Assembly: GCA_016784025.1 (NCBI GenBank)
Contig: JADHVL010000015.1
Span: 1-64,000, forward strand
DNA from: Fidelibacterota bacterium
GTDB taxonomy: Bacteria; Fidelibacterota; UBA8477; JABMPR01
Length of the DNA stretch: 64,000 nucleotides
Direction of reading: 5' to 3'
Positions 55,829 through 63,171 of the stretch are shown piece by piece (the first letter of the stretch is position 1; each line of letters starts with the position of its first letter). Below the pieces are notes generated by a model. That model was given only the letters and a program-made list of their open reading frames with translations. It did no database searches and was not told where the DNA came from. The translations under genes and the position numbers were made by a program.

Positions 55829-56830
55829 ATGAAACTTGATTGGAGACTAGTAATGGTTTTAGTGTTGTCACTAGGACTGATGGTTGGATGTGAAAAGGAC
55901 GATGAAGAAGATGCAGTAGTGGGGACATTCAGTGATTTGTCAACCTACATGCAGGATAATGGGCTTGATTTGCCAGCTCAGGTCGCATCAGGTTGGGTGA
56001 AGGCAGCAAATGCGATTGTAGATACCAACACCTACACGATTCCTGGATATACTGTTCTAGATATTCGTGCAACAGCTGATTATAACGCTGGTCATATCGA
56101 CGGCGCTATTGATGCCAGTCTTGGAAATATCCTGGCTGATGCTGAAGCTAATGCAGCTGGCACAAATGGCTATCTGATTGTATGCTACTCAGGTCAGTCT
56201 GCAGGTCATGCATCCATGGCATTGCGCTTGATGGGTTACACATCAACCGTCCTCAAATGGGGAATGTCTGGTTGGAATGCAGATTTTGCAGGCTCATGGA
56301 ACAATAACGCAGGTCATGACAATGGCAATAACGCAGCTGGCAATGCTAACTGGGTTACAACTGCGGCTCCAGCTCTTGAAACCTATGATTATCCTGATTG
56401 GGAATCTGAAACAACAGAAGGCGCGGCTCTACTCGTTGAGCGTGTAGAAGCAGCACTTGCTGATGGTTTCCAGGCAGTTGCCGGGTACGGAGCAGAAGGT
56501 GTGATGGAGAATTTAGCTAACTATCAAATCATCAACTTCTGGCCTGAGTCAGATTATCTTGCATTTGGTCATTTTGATGGTGCATATCAAATGAAACCTA
56601 TCTCATTGGCAGATGATGAAGTTGCTGCTTTTGATCCAGATATGACAACTGCTCTCTATTGTTACACTGGACAAACATCATCAACAGCAACATTCTGGTT
56701 TAACGTGCTCGGTTATCAAGTTAAGAGTGTGAAATTTGGTGTAAATACACTTAATTATGATGCTCTCTATGATGCTGGAAAACCAACCTGGCATGGACCT
56801 GAAGATTATGATTATGTTGTAGAAGGTTAA
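55829..56830 (+). CDS. Lipoprotein with two rhodanese domains
   Basis: 333 residues, lipoprotein signal (VLVLSLGLMVGC, C21). Two rhodanese-like domains: the first (about 55-155) with VLDIRATADYNAGHIDGAI and active-site loop CYSGQSAGH, the second (about 195-320) with NFWPESDYLAFGHFDGA and CYTGQTSS; both retain the cysteine. The domains are separated by an Asn/Gly-rich linker. Geobacter extracellular electron conduits include a rhodanese-like lipoprotein too, so a role in sulfur, selenium or tellurium oxyanion handling, or in conduit assembly, is plausible. GGAGG precedes the ATG; a terminator follows. Confidence 0.85.
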   Translation: MKLDWRLVMVLVLSLGLMVGCEKDDEEDAVVGTFSDLSTYMQDNGLDLPAQVASGWVKAANAIVDTNTYTIPGYTVLDIRATADYNAGHIDGAIDASLGNILADAEANAAGTNGYLIVCYSGQSAGHASMALRLMGYTSTVLKWGMSGWNADFAGSWNNNAGHDNGNNAAGNANWVTTAAPALETYDYPDWESETTEGAALLVERVEAALADGFQAVAGYGAEGVMENLANYQIINFWPESDYLAFGHFDGAYQMKPISLADDEVAAFDPDMTTALYCYTGQTSSTATFWFNVLGYQVKSVKFGVNTLNYDALYDAGKPTWHGPEDYDYVVEG

Positions 56831-56856
56831 GACCAAGGGAAAGAATATTTAGTACT

Positions 56857-57717
56857 TTGAAATTATATTTCAATATAGTCTTTACCGGAGGGAGCCGAAT
56901 TCTATTCGGCTCCCTTTTATTGACTAGCTTTCTTTTTGGACAGCTCACATTTCCTGATGTGCAAAATCCACACGGGAGTGAGGACTGTTCTTTTTGTCAT
57001 ACTGCACCACTTGAAGCAGACGCAACCAATCTTAAAAAAGATGTCTGCATTCAATGCCATTCTGCAGCTTCAGTAAATGATATGATCCATCCGCTTCAAA
57101 ACATCAATCCCAAAGCTAAAAAGATGTCCATCCCTGCCAGCTTTAAACTGGATGCTGATGGAAGTTTGGGATGCCTGACCTGTCACCAGGTCGCCTGCAA
57201 AATTGATCGCTCCAACAGGACCTTTTTACGAGGGGGACCCTATAAACGAGAGATCGATTTTTGTTATAATTGTCATAGCAAAGCAGACTACAGAAAAATG
57301 AATCCCCACAAACAGGTTCAAACTGATGGTAGTATTGACAATTCAACCTGTTTGCAGTGTCATGTGAAACAGCCCAGTAAAGATGATCACCCCACTATAG
57401 CCCGAGAGATGCAGCTGGATATGGCTGCAACCTGCAACAAATGCCATTCTCTCCATTCCCATGAACAAAATCATCAGGGCAAGAATATCGAATTATCCAA
57501 AAAAGCGACTGTAAAGCGCTTTAATGAAACACAACAAAAATTTGGGCTCACCTTGCCCCTTTCTCAGGATAATCTTATTCAATGCAATACCTGTCACTAC
57601 ACTCATAACCGGGGGACCCTCGCTGCCGATCAGGTGGTCTACGAGGGTGACGGAGAGAACCAGCGTTTCTTACGCCTATCAAAAGAGAACTTGTGCTATG
57701 CCTGCCACGATCTATAG
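56857..57717 (+). CDS. Periplasmic octahaem cytochrome c (c3-like)
   Basis: Up to 286 residues; eight CXXCH motifs (CSFCH, CIQCH, CLTCH, CYNCH, CLQCH, CNKCH, CNTCH, CYACH) with histidines spread as in c3-type bis-His cytochromes. The start is uncertain: the frame begins at TTG 56857 and contains a signal peptide (ILFGSLLLTSFLFG-Q) whose codons include the terminator hairpin at 56890. No ATG is available before the mature part. GGAGG at 56887 lies 7 nt before an ATT in frame. The motif NPHGSEDCSFCHT resembles cytochromes paired with b-type cytochrome modules. The last 20 nt overlap the next gene. Confidence 0.8.
   Translation: MKLYFNIVFTGGSRILFGSLLLTSFLFGQLTFPDVQNPHGSEDCSFCHTAPLEADATNLKKDVCIQCHSAASVNDMIHPLQNINPKAKKMSIPASFKLDADGSLGCLTCHQVACKIDRSNRTFLRGGPYKREIDFCYNCHSKADYRKMNPHKQVQTDGSIDNSTCLQCHVKQPSKDDHPTIAREMQLDMAATCNKCHSLHSHEQNHQGKNIELSKKATVKRFNETQQKFGLTLPLSQDNLIQCNTCHYTHNRGTLAADQVVYEGDGENQRFLRLSKENLCYACHDL
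56890..56920 (+). terminator. Perfect intrinsic terminator inside the start of the next cytochrome gene
   Basis: An 11-bp perfect stem GGGAGCCGAAT / ATTCGGCTCCC with a TCT loop, then TTTTATT. It lies 60 nt after the rhodanese stop and inside the region that encodes the signal peptide of the next cytochrome. It would separate the first two locus genes from the rest, or act as an attenuator. Confidence 0.85.
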
Positions 57718-58714
57718 ACATTCAATCCTAGTACTTTTGCTTGTAGTGCTCACTGCACTTTCTGCACCGGCACAACAGGCCGATGCTGAAAACTGCAATC
57801 TATGCCACAGTCTGGCATTGTTAGGAATTGCAACACCTTCAGAAGGGTTGCGAAGTTTCGAAGTTACGGCCAACGCTTACCGTCATTCAACCCACAGAAA
57901 TGTCATCTGTAGAGATTGTCATACTGATATCAACGTCTTTCCTCATCCACAAGAGGTTGCCAAGGTTGAATGTTACAAGGCCTGTCACATTACCAAACCA
58001 TTCGCCCTCACAGGCTACTCCCATGCTGAGCAGGCAGATGCTCATGCTATTAGTGCTCATGGTTTCAATTCTGAATATTCAGCTGAAAAAAATGAGGCTA
58101 AACCTGATTGCAAGTACTGTCACTCCAATACATTTCGGAATGTTGTCAATGATGAGGCGTTACAAGAGAGTAGTCAACACTGTGTTCGTTGCCATGAAGG
58201 AGAAGGTCTTGCAGGTGTGATCCTTCATGTGAGTTCCCATTCTGGGCACAGGACAGCTGAGGCTTCTATAGATGTTGTAGAATTATGTTCATCCTGCCAT
58301 GCTGATCAGGGACATATGAAGCAATTTGACGTCAATCTGACTCAAGTTGGCGGTTATGAAAGACACTTCCATGGCAAGGCTCTGAAACGCGGTCTGAATG
58401 AAGTCGCCAATTGCATGGATTGCCACCGCAACCACTTAAATCTTCCTGCCGAAGATCCCAATTCAAGTATTCACCCGAATAATATTCAACAAACTTGTAG
58501 TGCAAACACCTATTGTCATTCAGATGTATCCAGTAAGTTTGCTGCTTCTGCAATTCACTCCGAACCTACCACTCAAAACAATCCCATCCTCTTCTATGTC
58601 GAATGGGGATTCATCATATTAACCGCTGGTACCATGGCTTTACTCTTTGCCCATATTTTTCTCGATTTTGGACGCTGGGTTGGTGATATCTGGTTGCGGA
58701 GGAAAGAGAAATGA
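57698..58714 (+). CDS. Membrane-anchored octahaem cytochrome c
   Basis: 338 residues from ATG 57698, inside the end of the preceding gene. Signal peptide (SILVLLLVVLTALSAPAQQ), periplasmic domain with CNLCH, CRDCH, CYKACH (CX3CH), CKYCH, CVRCH, CSSCH, CMDCH and CSANTYCH (CX5CH), then a C-terminal membrane helix (VEWGFIILTAGTMALLFAHIFL) and a basic cytosolic end. This layout (periplasmic multihaem head and C-terminal anchor, followed by a b-type cytochrome overlapping by 4 nt) fits a quinol dehydrogenase complex that takes electrons from the b haems. Confidence 0.9.
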   Translation: MPATIYRHSILVLLLVVLTALSAPAQQADAENCNLCHSLALLGIATPSEGLRSFEVTANAYRHSTHRNVICRDCHTDINVFPHPQEVAKVECYKACHITKPFALTGYSHAEQADAHAISAHGFNSEYSAEKNEAKPDCKYCHSNTFRNVVNDEALQESSQHCVRCHEGEGLAGVILHVSSHSGHRTAEASIDVVELCSSCHADQGHMKQFDVNLTQVGGYERHFHGKALKRGLNEVANCMDCHRNHLNLPAEDPNSSIHPNNIQQTCSANTYCHSDVSSKFAASAIHSEPTTQNNPILFYVEWGFIILTAGTMALLFAHIFLDFGRWVGDIWLRRKEK

Positions 58715-59403
58715 GTCGAGACTACACGCGTTTTTCACTGAGTCAACGTTTACAGCATGTATTCATGTTTGTGCCCTTTATCATTTTGGTATTGACTGGA
58801 TTCCCCATCAAATTTCCTGAAAGCGAGTTTTGGAGTTTCATTATGTCAGCCGCCGGTGGGATTGAAAATGCTCGTATCATCCATCGTTTCGCTGCCGCAG
58901 TCATGATTCTTGATTTCGCCTTTCATATTCTTTATGTCGGCTACAATCTCATCAAGCAAAGACCCTCCCTGGCCGATATGCATCTCGTGCCCAATGGAAG
59001 AGATGGTAGGAATATCATAGAAAATTTGAAGTATTTCCTGTTTCTGTCGGATGAGCGCCCCAGGTTTCATAAATTCTCATATCTTGAGAAATTTGATTAC
59101 TGGGCAGTGTTCTGGGGTATGTTTATCATGGCAGGAAGTGGCATCATTTTGTGGTTTCCCGTTCTATTCAGCAAGTTTTTACCAGGAATTGTGATTCAGA
59201 TCGCCTACATCGCCCATAGTGATGAAGCAATGTTGGCACTCCTGGCCATCATTATCTGGCATTTTTATAATGTTCATTTCAATCCTCGCATCTGGCCTGC
59301 AAATAAGGTCTGGTATAAGGGAACTTTATCTGAGGAAGAAATGGAGTATGAGCATCCTCTTGAATTAGAGGAAATCAAAGCCAGAGAGGAGGCTTCAAAA
59401 TGA
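58711..59403 (+). CDS. Four-helix b-type cytochrome (cytochrome b561 / FdhG-like)
   Basis: 230 residues with four membrane helices (FMFVPFIILVLTGFPI; ARIIHRFAAAVMILDFAFHILYVGY; FWGMFIMAGSGIILWFPVLF; AMLALLAIIIWHFYNVHF). Histidines in QRLQHVF, IIHRFA, FAFHIL and WHFYNVHFNP are placed for two b haems, as in formate dehydrogenase gamma and hydrogenase b subunits. It probably oxidises menaquinol and hands electrons to the membrane-anchored cytochrome encoded just before. GGAGG precedes the ATG; it overlaps both neighbours by 4 nt. Confidence 0.9.
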   Translation: MSRDYTRFSLSQRLQHVFMFVPFIILVLTGFPIKFPESEFWSFIMSAAGGIENARIIHRFAAAVMILDFAFHILYVGYNLIKQRPSLADMHLVPNGRDGRNIIENLKYFLFLSDERPRFHKFSYLEKFDYWAVFWGMFIMAGSGIILWFPVLFSKFLPGIVIQIAYIAHSDEAMLALLAIIIWHFYNVHFNPRIWPANKVWYKGTLSEEEMEYEHPLELEEIKAREEASK

Positions 59404-60197
59404 AAAAAGCCTTGAAACTCCTTTATGGGCTTCTCGCATTGGTTCTGGGTACCTTTGTTTCAGTAACTCTCATCAAGGCAGTGGTCTCTCATGATACCCC
59501 ACTTGAAGTTGAAGTTCTTTCTGAATCCCGCTTCCCCGATTATGTAGAGCAGCTCAATAGCCATTATGACAGTTACGAGAACCGTCAGAGCCATTTTCAC
59601 CAGACCAAGGAACGCTATTTTCTGCCAATGGAACGGCAGGAAAATTGTTTGAACTGCCATTCGCTTTGGCCACACAAAAAAGACCTGAGAACACGGGCTT
59701 TTAATAACCAGCACTCCAGATATATGTCATGCATGAGTTGTCACATTGATGATCAACCCGGTCGACCTGTAAAATTTGAATGGTATAACTTTGGTGTGGA
59801 TAATTCCATTACTCGCCAGGGTGCCTATGGCTTGGTCCGCGATGCCAATGAAAAACTTTCCGGTCCAGACAACTTTATCAGCAAAATTATTCCTGTCATC
59901 TCTGATGGTGAGATCAAAACCCGTCTATTTACTTCATACAGTTCTGAACAAGCAGTCGCGTATCGAAACTCAGTAGATGCAGGGAACTACGTGGATGAAG
60001 TCCAGGCCAGGAAAGATGCTGAAGCTCTGGTGGGTGAGAAGGCATTGACCTGTTCGAACTGTCATTCAGAATCTGCCTCATTCCCATGGGAGACCCTGGG
60101 TTTTAAGGGCGATAGATTAAATGAAATGCGGCATTCGGCAGTCGTGGGTATGGTTGAGAAATACGAATCATTCTATTTCCCTCCTGTTTTTGAGTAA
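59400..60197 (+). CDS. Trihaem periplasmic cytochrome c
   Basis: 265 residues. N-terminal uncleaved or cleaved signal (KLLYGLLALVLGTFVSVTLI), then three CXXCH motifs (CLNCH, CMSCH, CSNCH) separated by long haem-free segments, which is a sparse layout compared with its neighbours. AGGAGG lies before the ATG, which overlaps the b-type cytochrome by 4 nt. Likely a subunit or electron shuttle of the membrane complex. Confidence 0.87.
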   Translation: MKKALKLLYGLLALVLGTFVSVTLIKAVVSHDTPLEVEVLSESRFPDYVEQLNSHYDSYENRQSHFHQTKERYFLPMERQENCLNCHSLWPHKKDLRTRAFNNQHSRYMSCMSCHIDDQPGRPVKFEWYNFGVDNSITRQGAYGLVRDANEKLSGPDNFISKIIPVISDGEIKTRLFTSYSSEQAVAYRNSVDAGNYVDEVQARKDAEALVGEKALTCSNCHSESASFPWETLGFKGDRLNEMRHSAVVGMVEKYESFYFPPVFE

Positions 60198-60219
60198 ATC
60201 AGAGATATCGAGAGCATTC

Positions 60220-61095
60220 ATGAGATTTAAGAAGCTGCTAATTGTTGTTCTGGCGACCAGCTTTGGCCTGGTACAAAGTCTTATTGCCCAGGAAGTAAGC
60301 TTCTCACTTGTCAGGACCCTTGAAGCTGATTTTAATTTTCCCACAGATCTCTGTGGAAATGATCGAGGTGATGTCTTTGTTCTGGATGGCATGAATGATC
60401 GAGTCGTTCAGCTCAAAACCAGCGGTGAAGTGGTTGAAATCAGACCTCAACGAGAATCTATTTACAAAGCAGTAGGAATCGCCTGGATTAATGGTGATCT
60501 CTGGATTGCCGATACGCCTCGTTCACGTCTTCTGAAAATGGAGATGAATGGACGCATTAGCCAGATTGTCAAGCTGGATCATCAAACTGAACCTGTGGAT
60601 GTTGCTGATATGGGTGATAATATGGTTGTGACAGACCGCCTGAATCATACCATCACAGTTCTGGATAAAGATTTCAAAGAAAAATATTACTGGGGGAAAA
60701 GAGGAGAGAAGGTTGGCGAATTTATCAATCCTGGCTTTCTGGCTTCCGGTCCTGAAAATAGAATCCTTATCGGAGACATACTTAACCGCAGGGTTGTTTC
60801 CTTTTCACCCAGTGGACGCTACCCGCAAATCATTGCCAAACCAGGTGTTGAAAAAGGCCAAATATTCAGACCTAAAGGGATTGCTCTCGATTCACAAAAA
60901 CGTATTTGGGTAGCTGATGGCTATACAGGTGCTCTTCAAGCCTTCTCTATTTCCGGGAAATATCTGGGGATAGCCACCAGCGAGGGTAAAAGTCTCGCCT
61001 TGTCAGCTCCCATGGGAGTTTTTATAGACAAACAGGATCGTCTGTGGGTGGTGGAGTCATTCGCAAGCAAAGTCAGCGTTTGGCGGATCAAATGA
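60220..61095 (+). CDS. Secreted NHL-repeat beta-propeller
   Basis: 291 residues from ATG 60220 (an earlier in-frame codon at 60121 lies within the preceding gene). Signal peptide KKLLIVVLATSFGLVQSLIA-Q, then about six NHL-type blades (NFPTDLCGNDRGDVFVLDGMNDRVVQL; AVGIAWINGDLWIADTPRSRLLKM; VVTDRLNHTITVLD; FRPKGIALDSQKRIWVADGYTGALQAF; SAPMGVFIDKQDRLWVVESFASKVSV). No catalytic site visible. NHL proteins next to multihaem cytochromes may act as scaffold for the complex. Stop overlaps the 18-haem gene by 4 nt. Confidence 0.85.
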   Translation: MRFKKLLIVVLATSFGLVQSLIAQEVSFSLVRTLEADFNFPTDLCGNDRGDVFVLDGMNDRVVQLKTSGEVVEIRPQRESIYKAVGIAWINGDLWIADTPRSRLLKMEMNGRISQIVKLDHQTEPVDVADMGDNMVVTDRLNHTITVLDKDFKEKYYWGKRGEKVGEFINPGFLASGPENRILIGDILNRRVVSFSPSGRYPQIIAKPGVEKGQIFRPKGIALDSQKRIWVADGYTGALQAFSISGKYLGIATSEGKSLALSAPMGVFIDKQDRLWVVESFASKVSVWRIK

Positions 61096-63170
61096 TGAAC
61101 ACCTCAAAAAGGTTAATCGTCGTTTTCGCTATTCTGTGTTTGATGGGTGCTTTTGCCCAGGGGCAACATAACCCGGATGGTCGCAAAGTGAGTCTGGATT
61201 GTGTCACCTGCCATGTCACCTGGCATGACAATATCGATCCCCAGAAATCATTGCTCCCCAAAATGGATGCACCCATTCAGATTCAAGGTATGCCTGCTCG
61301 CATTGCCACAGCAGCAATGTGTTTTACCTGCCACGATGGAACGGTAAAGGATTCTCGTCAAACTTTCGCGTCCAGCAACCATCAGATGGATATGGATGTA
61401 AAGCATGCAAATATTAAAGATCTACCACTTGATAAGAACGGTAAGATCTATTGTGGTACCTGCCACACTCCCCATAGTCTGAAACCTACACGAAATGGAG
61501 GTCTGGCGCCCTTCTTACGAATGGAAAAGATGAATTCTGCGATATGTCTGGATTGTCACTCCAATCAAGCCAAATCTCATAAAAATCACCCCATCAAGGT
61601 GAAAGTCTCACCTGACAATACCATGGCGGAAAACACCTTCTGGGGTAAAGACGGCACTATGGAATGTATGACCTGTCATCCCATTCATGGAACAGAATCC
61701 GTGGTAGGCGTGACTGGAAATGACCGCAGTGAACTCTGCTCCTCATGTCATGAAGCCTATTTTAACATTAAGCTTACTGATCATGATCTCACCAGCTCCT
61801 TGATGAATAAATCAAGCGATATAGGTCCTGATTTTGGTGGCCATGATCCATGTGCAGCCTGCCATGTCAGTCACGGCGGTCAAGCCGAGCATATGTGGGC
61901 CATGGAAATTGATCCGAAAGCAGGGGAGAATGGCTACTGTATTGGTTGTCATAGCGATAACGGTCTGGGTCAGGAAAAAACATTTTCACATGCCGGTCAC
62001 CCCGTATCAAAAATTAAGCTGAGAAAAAATATTCCTGCCCTGGGAATTAAAGCAGGTGACAAATTACTTTGTAAATCCTGTCACGATCCGCATCAATGGG
62101 AATTCTCAAACAAACACGCTGTGAATGTCAGCAATGAAGAAGGCACTGAATATACCTCCTTTTTGCGTTTGCCTGATGATGCCCAGGGACAGTTATGTGT
62201 GGCCTGCCACGCAGGACAATCCAGCATGTTCAATTCTGACCACAGTGTAGCCCGAGAAGGTTTCCAACAGTTATTCAGAGAATCAAACACATTAAACGGT
62301 CAGTGTACAGTTTGTCATGGGGCTCATACGGATGCTCTGGATGGATCCACAGAAGATGATCCCTATACTGTCCTGTGTATGCGCTGCCATGATGGTCAAC
62401 ATTTCGCCACATCAGTGGTTCATAATAACCATCCCATCGGTGTACCCTTTGAATCAAAAAGCAATCTCCATGGGTATAATAAGGATAGTCAAACTTTACT
62501 GAGCTGCAATACCTGTCATGATCCGCATAAGTGGGGTCAGACAGTGGAAAAATCTCAAACGGTGGATTTAAAGGGAGACGATAGAAACTCATTCCTCACC
62601 ATTTCAAACTGGCCGGAACCCAAGCTCTGTCTCGATTGTCATCCTGAGCAAGGGACTATCTTAAATTCAGATCATGATTTGACAGAAGAAGATAGAAGTG
62701 CCTGTAGTCTTTGTCATGCTCCCCACAATGCTGAAACAGAATATGGAATTTTAGCGAAATGGGGCGATGCTCCTGGTGCCAGTTTTAATGAAAAACATTG
62801 TTTCAGCTGTCATAGTGAACAGGGCTCAGCCTCAGCCAAACTGGTAGAGGGGTATAGTCATCCACGAGAATTCGGCATCCTGACTCCACCGGCAAGAGGA
62901 ACTGGAGATTGGTTGGATTTCCCCCTCTTTACGGAAGCGGGACCAAGCATGACCGTGGGTCATATCGATTGTTTCACCTGCCACAATCCCCATTCCTGGT
63001 CTTATAAAACCAAATTTCAAGAGCTGGGCTCTGAAAACGAAGAAGGAAATGATCTCACATCATTTTTACGCAATCCCAGTCAGTTGACACTTTGTACTGA
63101 TTGTCATGGCGAAAGCACACTCTGGAAATACAATTACTACCATGATCCAGTTAAGAGAAAGAGATACTAA
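61092..63170 (+). CDS. Secreted 18-haem cytochrome c
   Basis: 692 residues, start ATG 61092 overlapping the previous stop. Signal peptide (RLIVVFAILCLMGAFAQG-Q). I count 18 CXXCH motifs (CVTCH, CFTCH, CGTCH, CLDCH, CMTCH, CSSCH, CAACH, CIGCH, CKSCH, CVACH, CTVCH, CMRCH, CNTCH, CLDCH, CSLCH, CFSCH, CFTCH, CTDCH). Internal repeats are clear: blocks with C-x-x-C-H-(D/N)-P-H-x-W followed by (T/N)SFLR and L-C-x-x-C-H recur at three places (near residues 340, 490 and 640), each with an NSDH or similar histidine. This is the doubled-CXXCH type, suggesting growth by module duplication. Periplasmic or extracellular electron wire. Confidence 0.93.
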   Translation: MMNTSKRLIVVFAILCLMGAFAQGQHNPDGRKVSLDCVTCHVTWHDNIDPQKSLLPKMDAPIQIQGMPARIATAAMCFTCHDGTVKDSRQTFASSNHQMDMDVKHANIKDLPLDKNGKIYCGTCHTPHSLKPTRNGGLAPFLRMEKMNSAICLDCHSNQAKSHKNHPIKVKVSPDNTMAENTFWGKDGTMECMTCHPIHGTESVVGVTGNDRSELCSSCHEAYFNIKLTDHDLTSSLMNKSSDIGPDFGGHDPCAACHVSHGGQAEHMWAMEIDPKAGENGYCIGCHSDNGLGQEKTFSHAGHPVSKIKLRKNIPALGIKAGDKLLCKSCHDPHQWEFSNKHAVNVSNEEGTEYTSFLRLPDDAQGQLCVACHAGQSSMFNSDHSVAREGFQQLFRESNTLNGQCTVCHGAHTDALDGSTEDDPYTVLCMRCHDGQHFATSVVHNNHPIGVPFESKSNLHGYNKDSQTLLSCNTCHDPHKWGQTVEKSQTVDLKGDDRNSFLTISNWPEPKLCLDCHPEQGTILNSDHDLTEEDRSACSLCHAPHNAETEYGILAKWGDAPGASFNEKHCFSCHSEQGSASAKLVEGYSHPREFGILTPPARGTGDWLDFPLFTEAGPSMTVGHIDCFTCHNPHSWSYKTKFQELGSENEEGNDLTSFLRNPSQLTLCTDCHGESTLWKYNYYHDPVKRKRY

Positions 63171-63171
63171 G

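Noticed and set aside
57524-57697. Extended N-terminus of the membrane-anchored cytochrome
   Set aside because: The extension overlaps the coding end of the preceding cytochrome and has no export signal; ATG 57698 gives a proper signal peptide.
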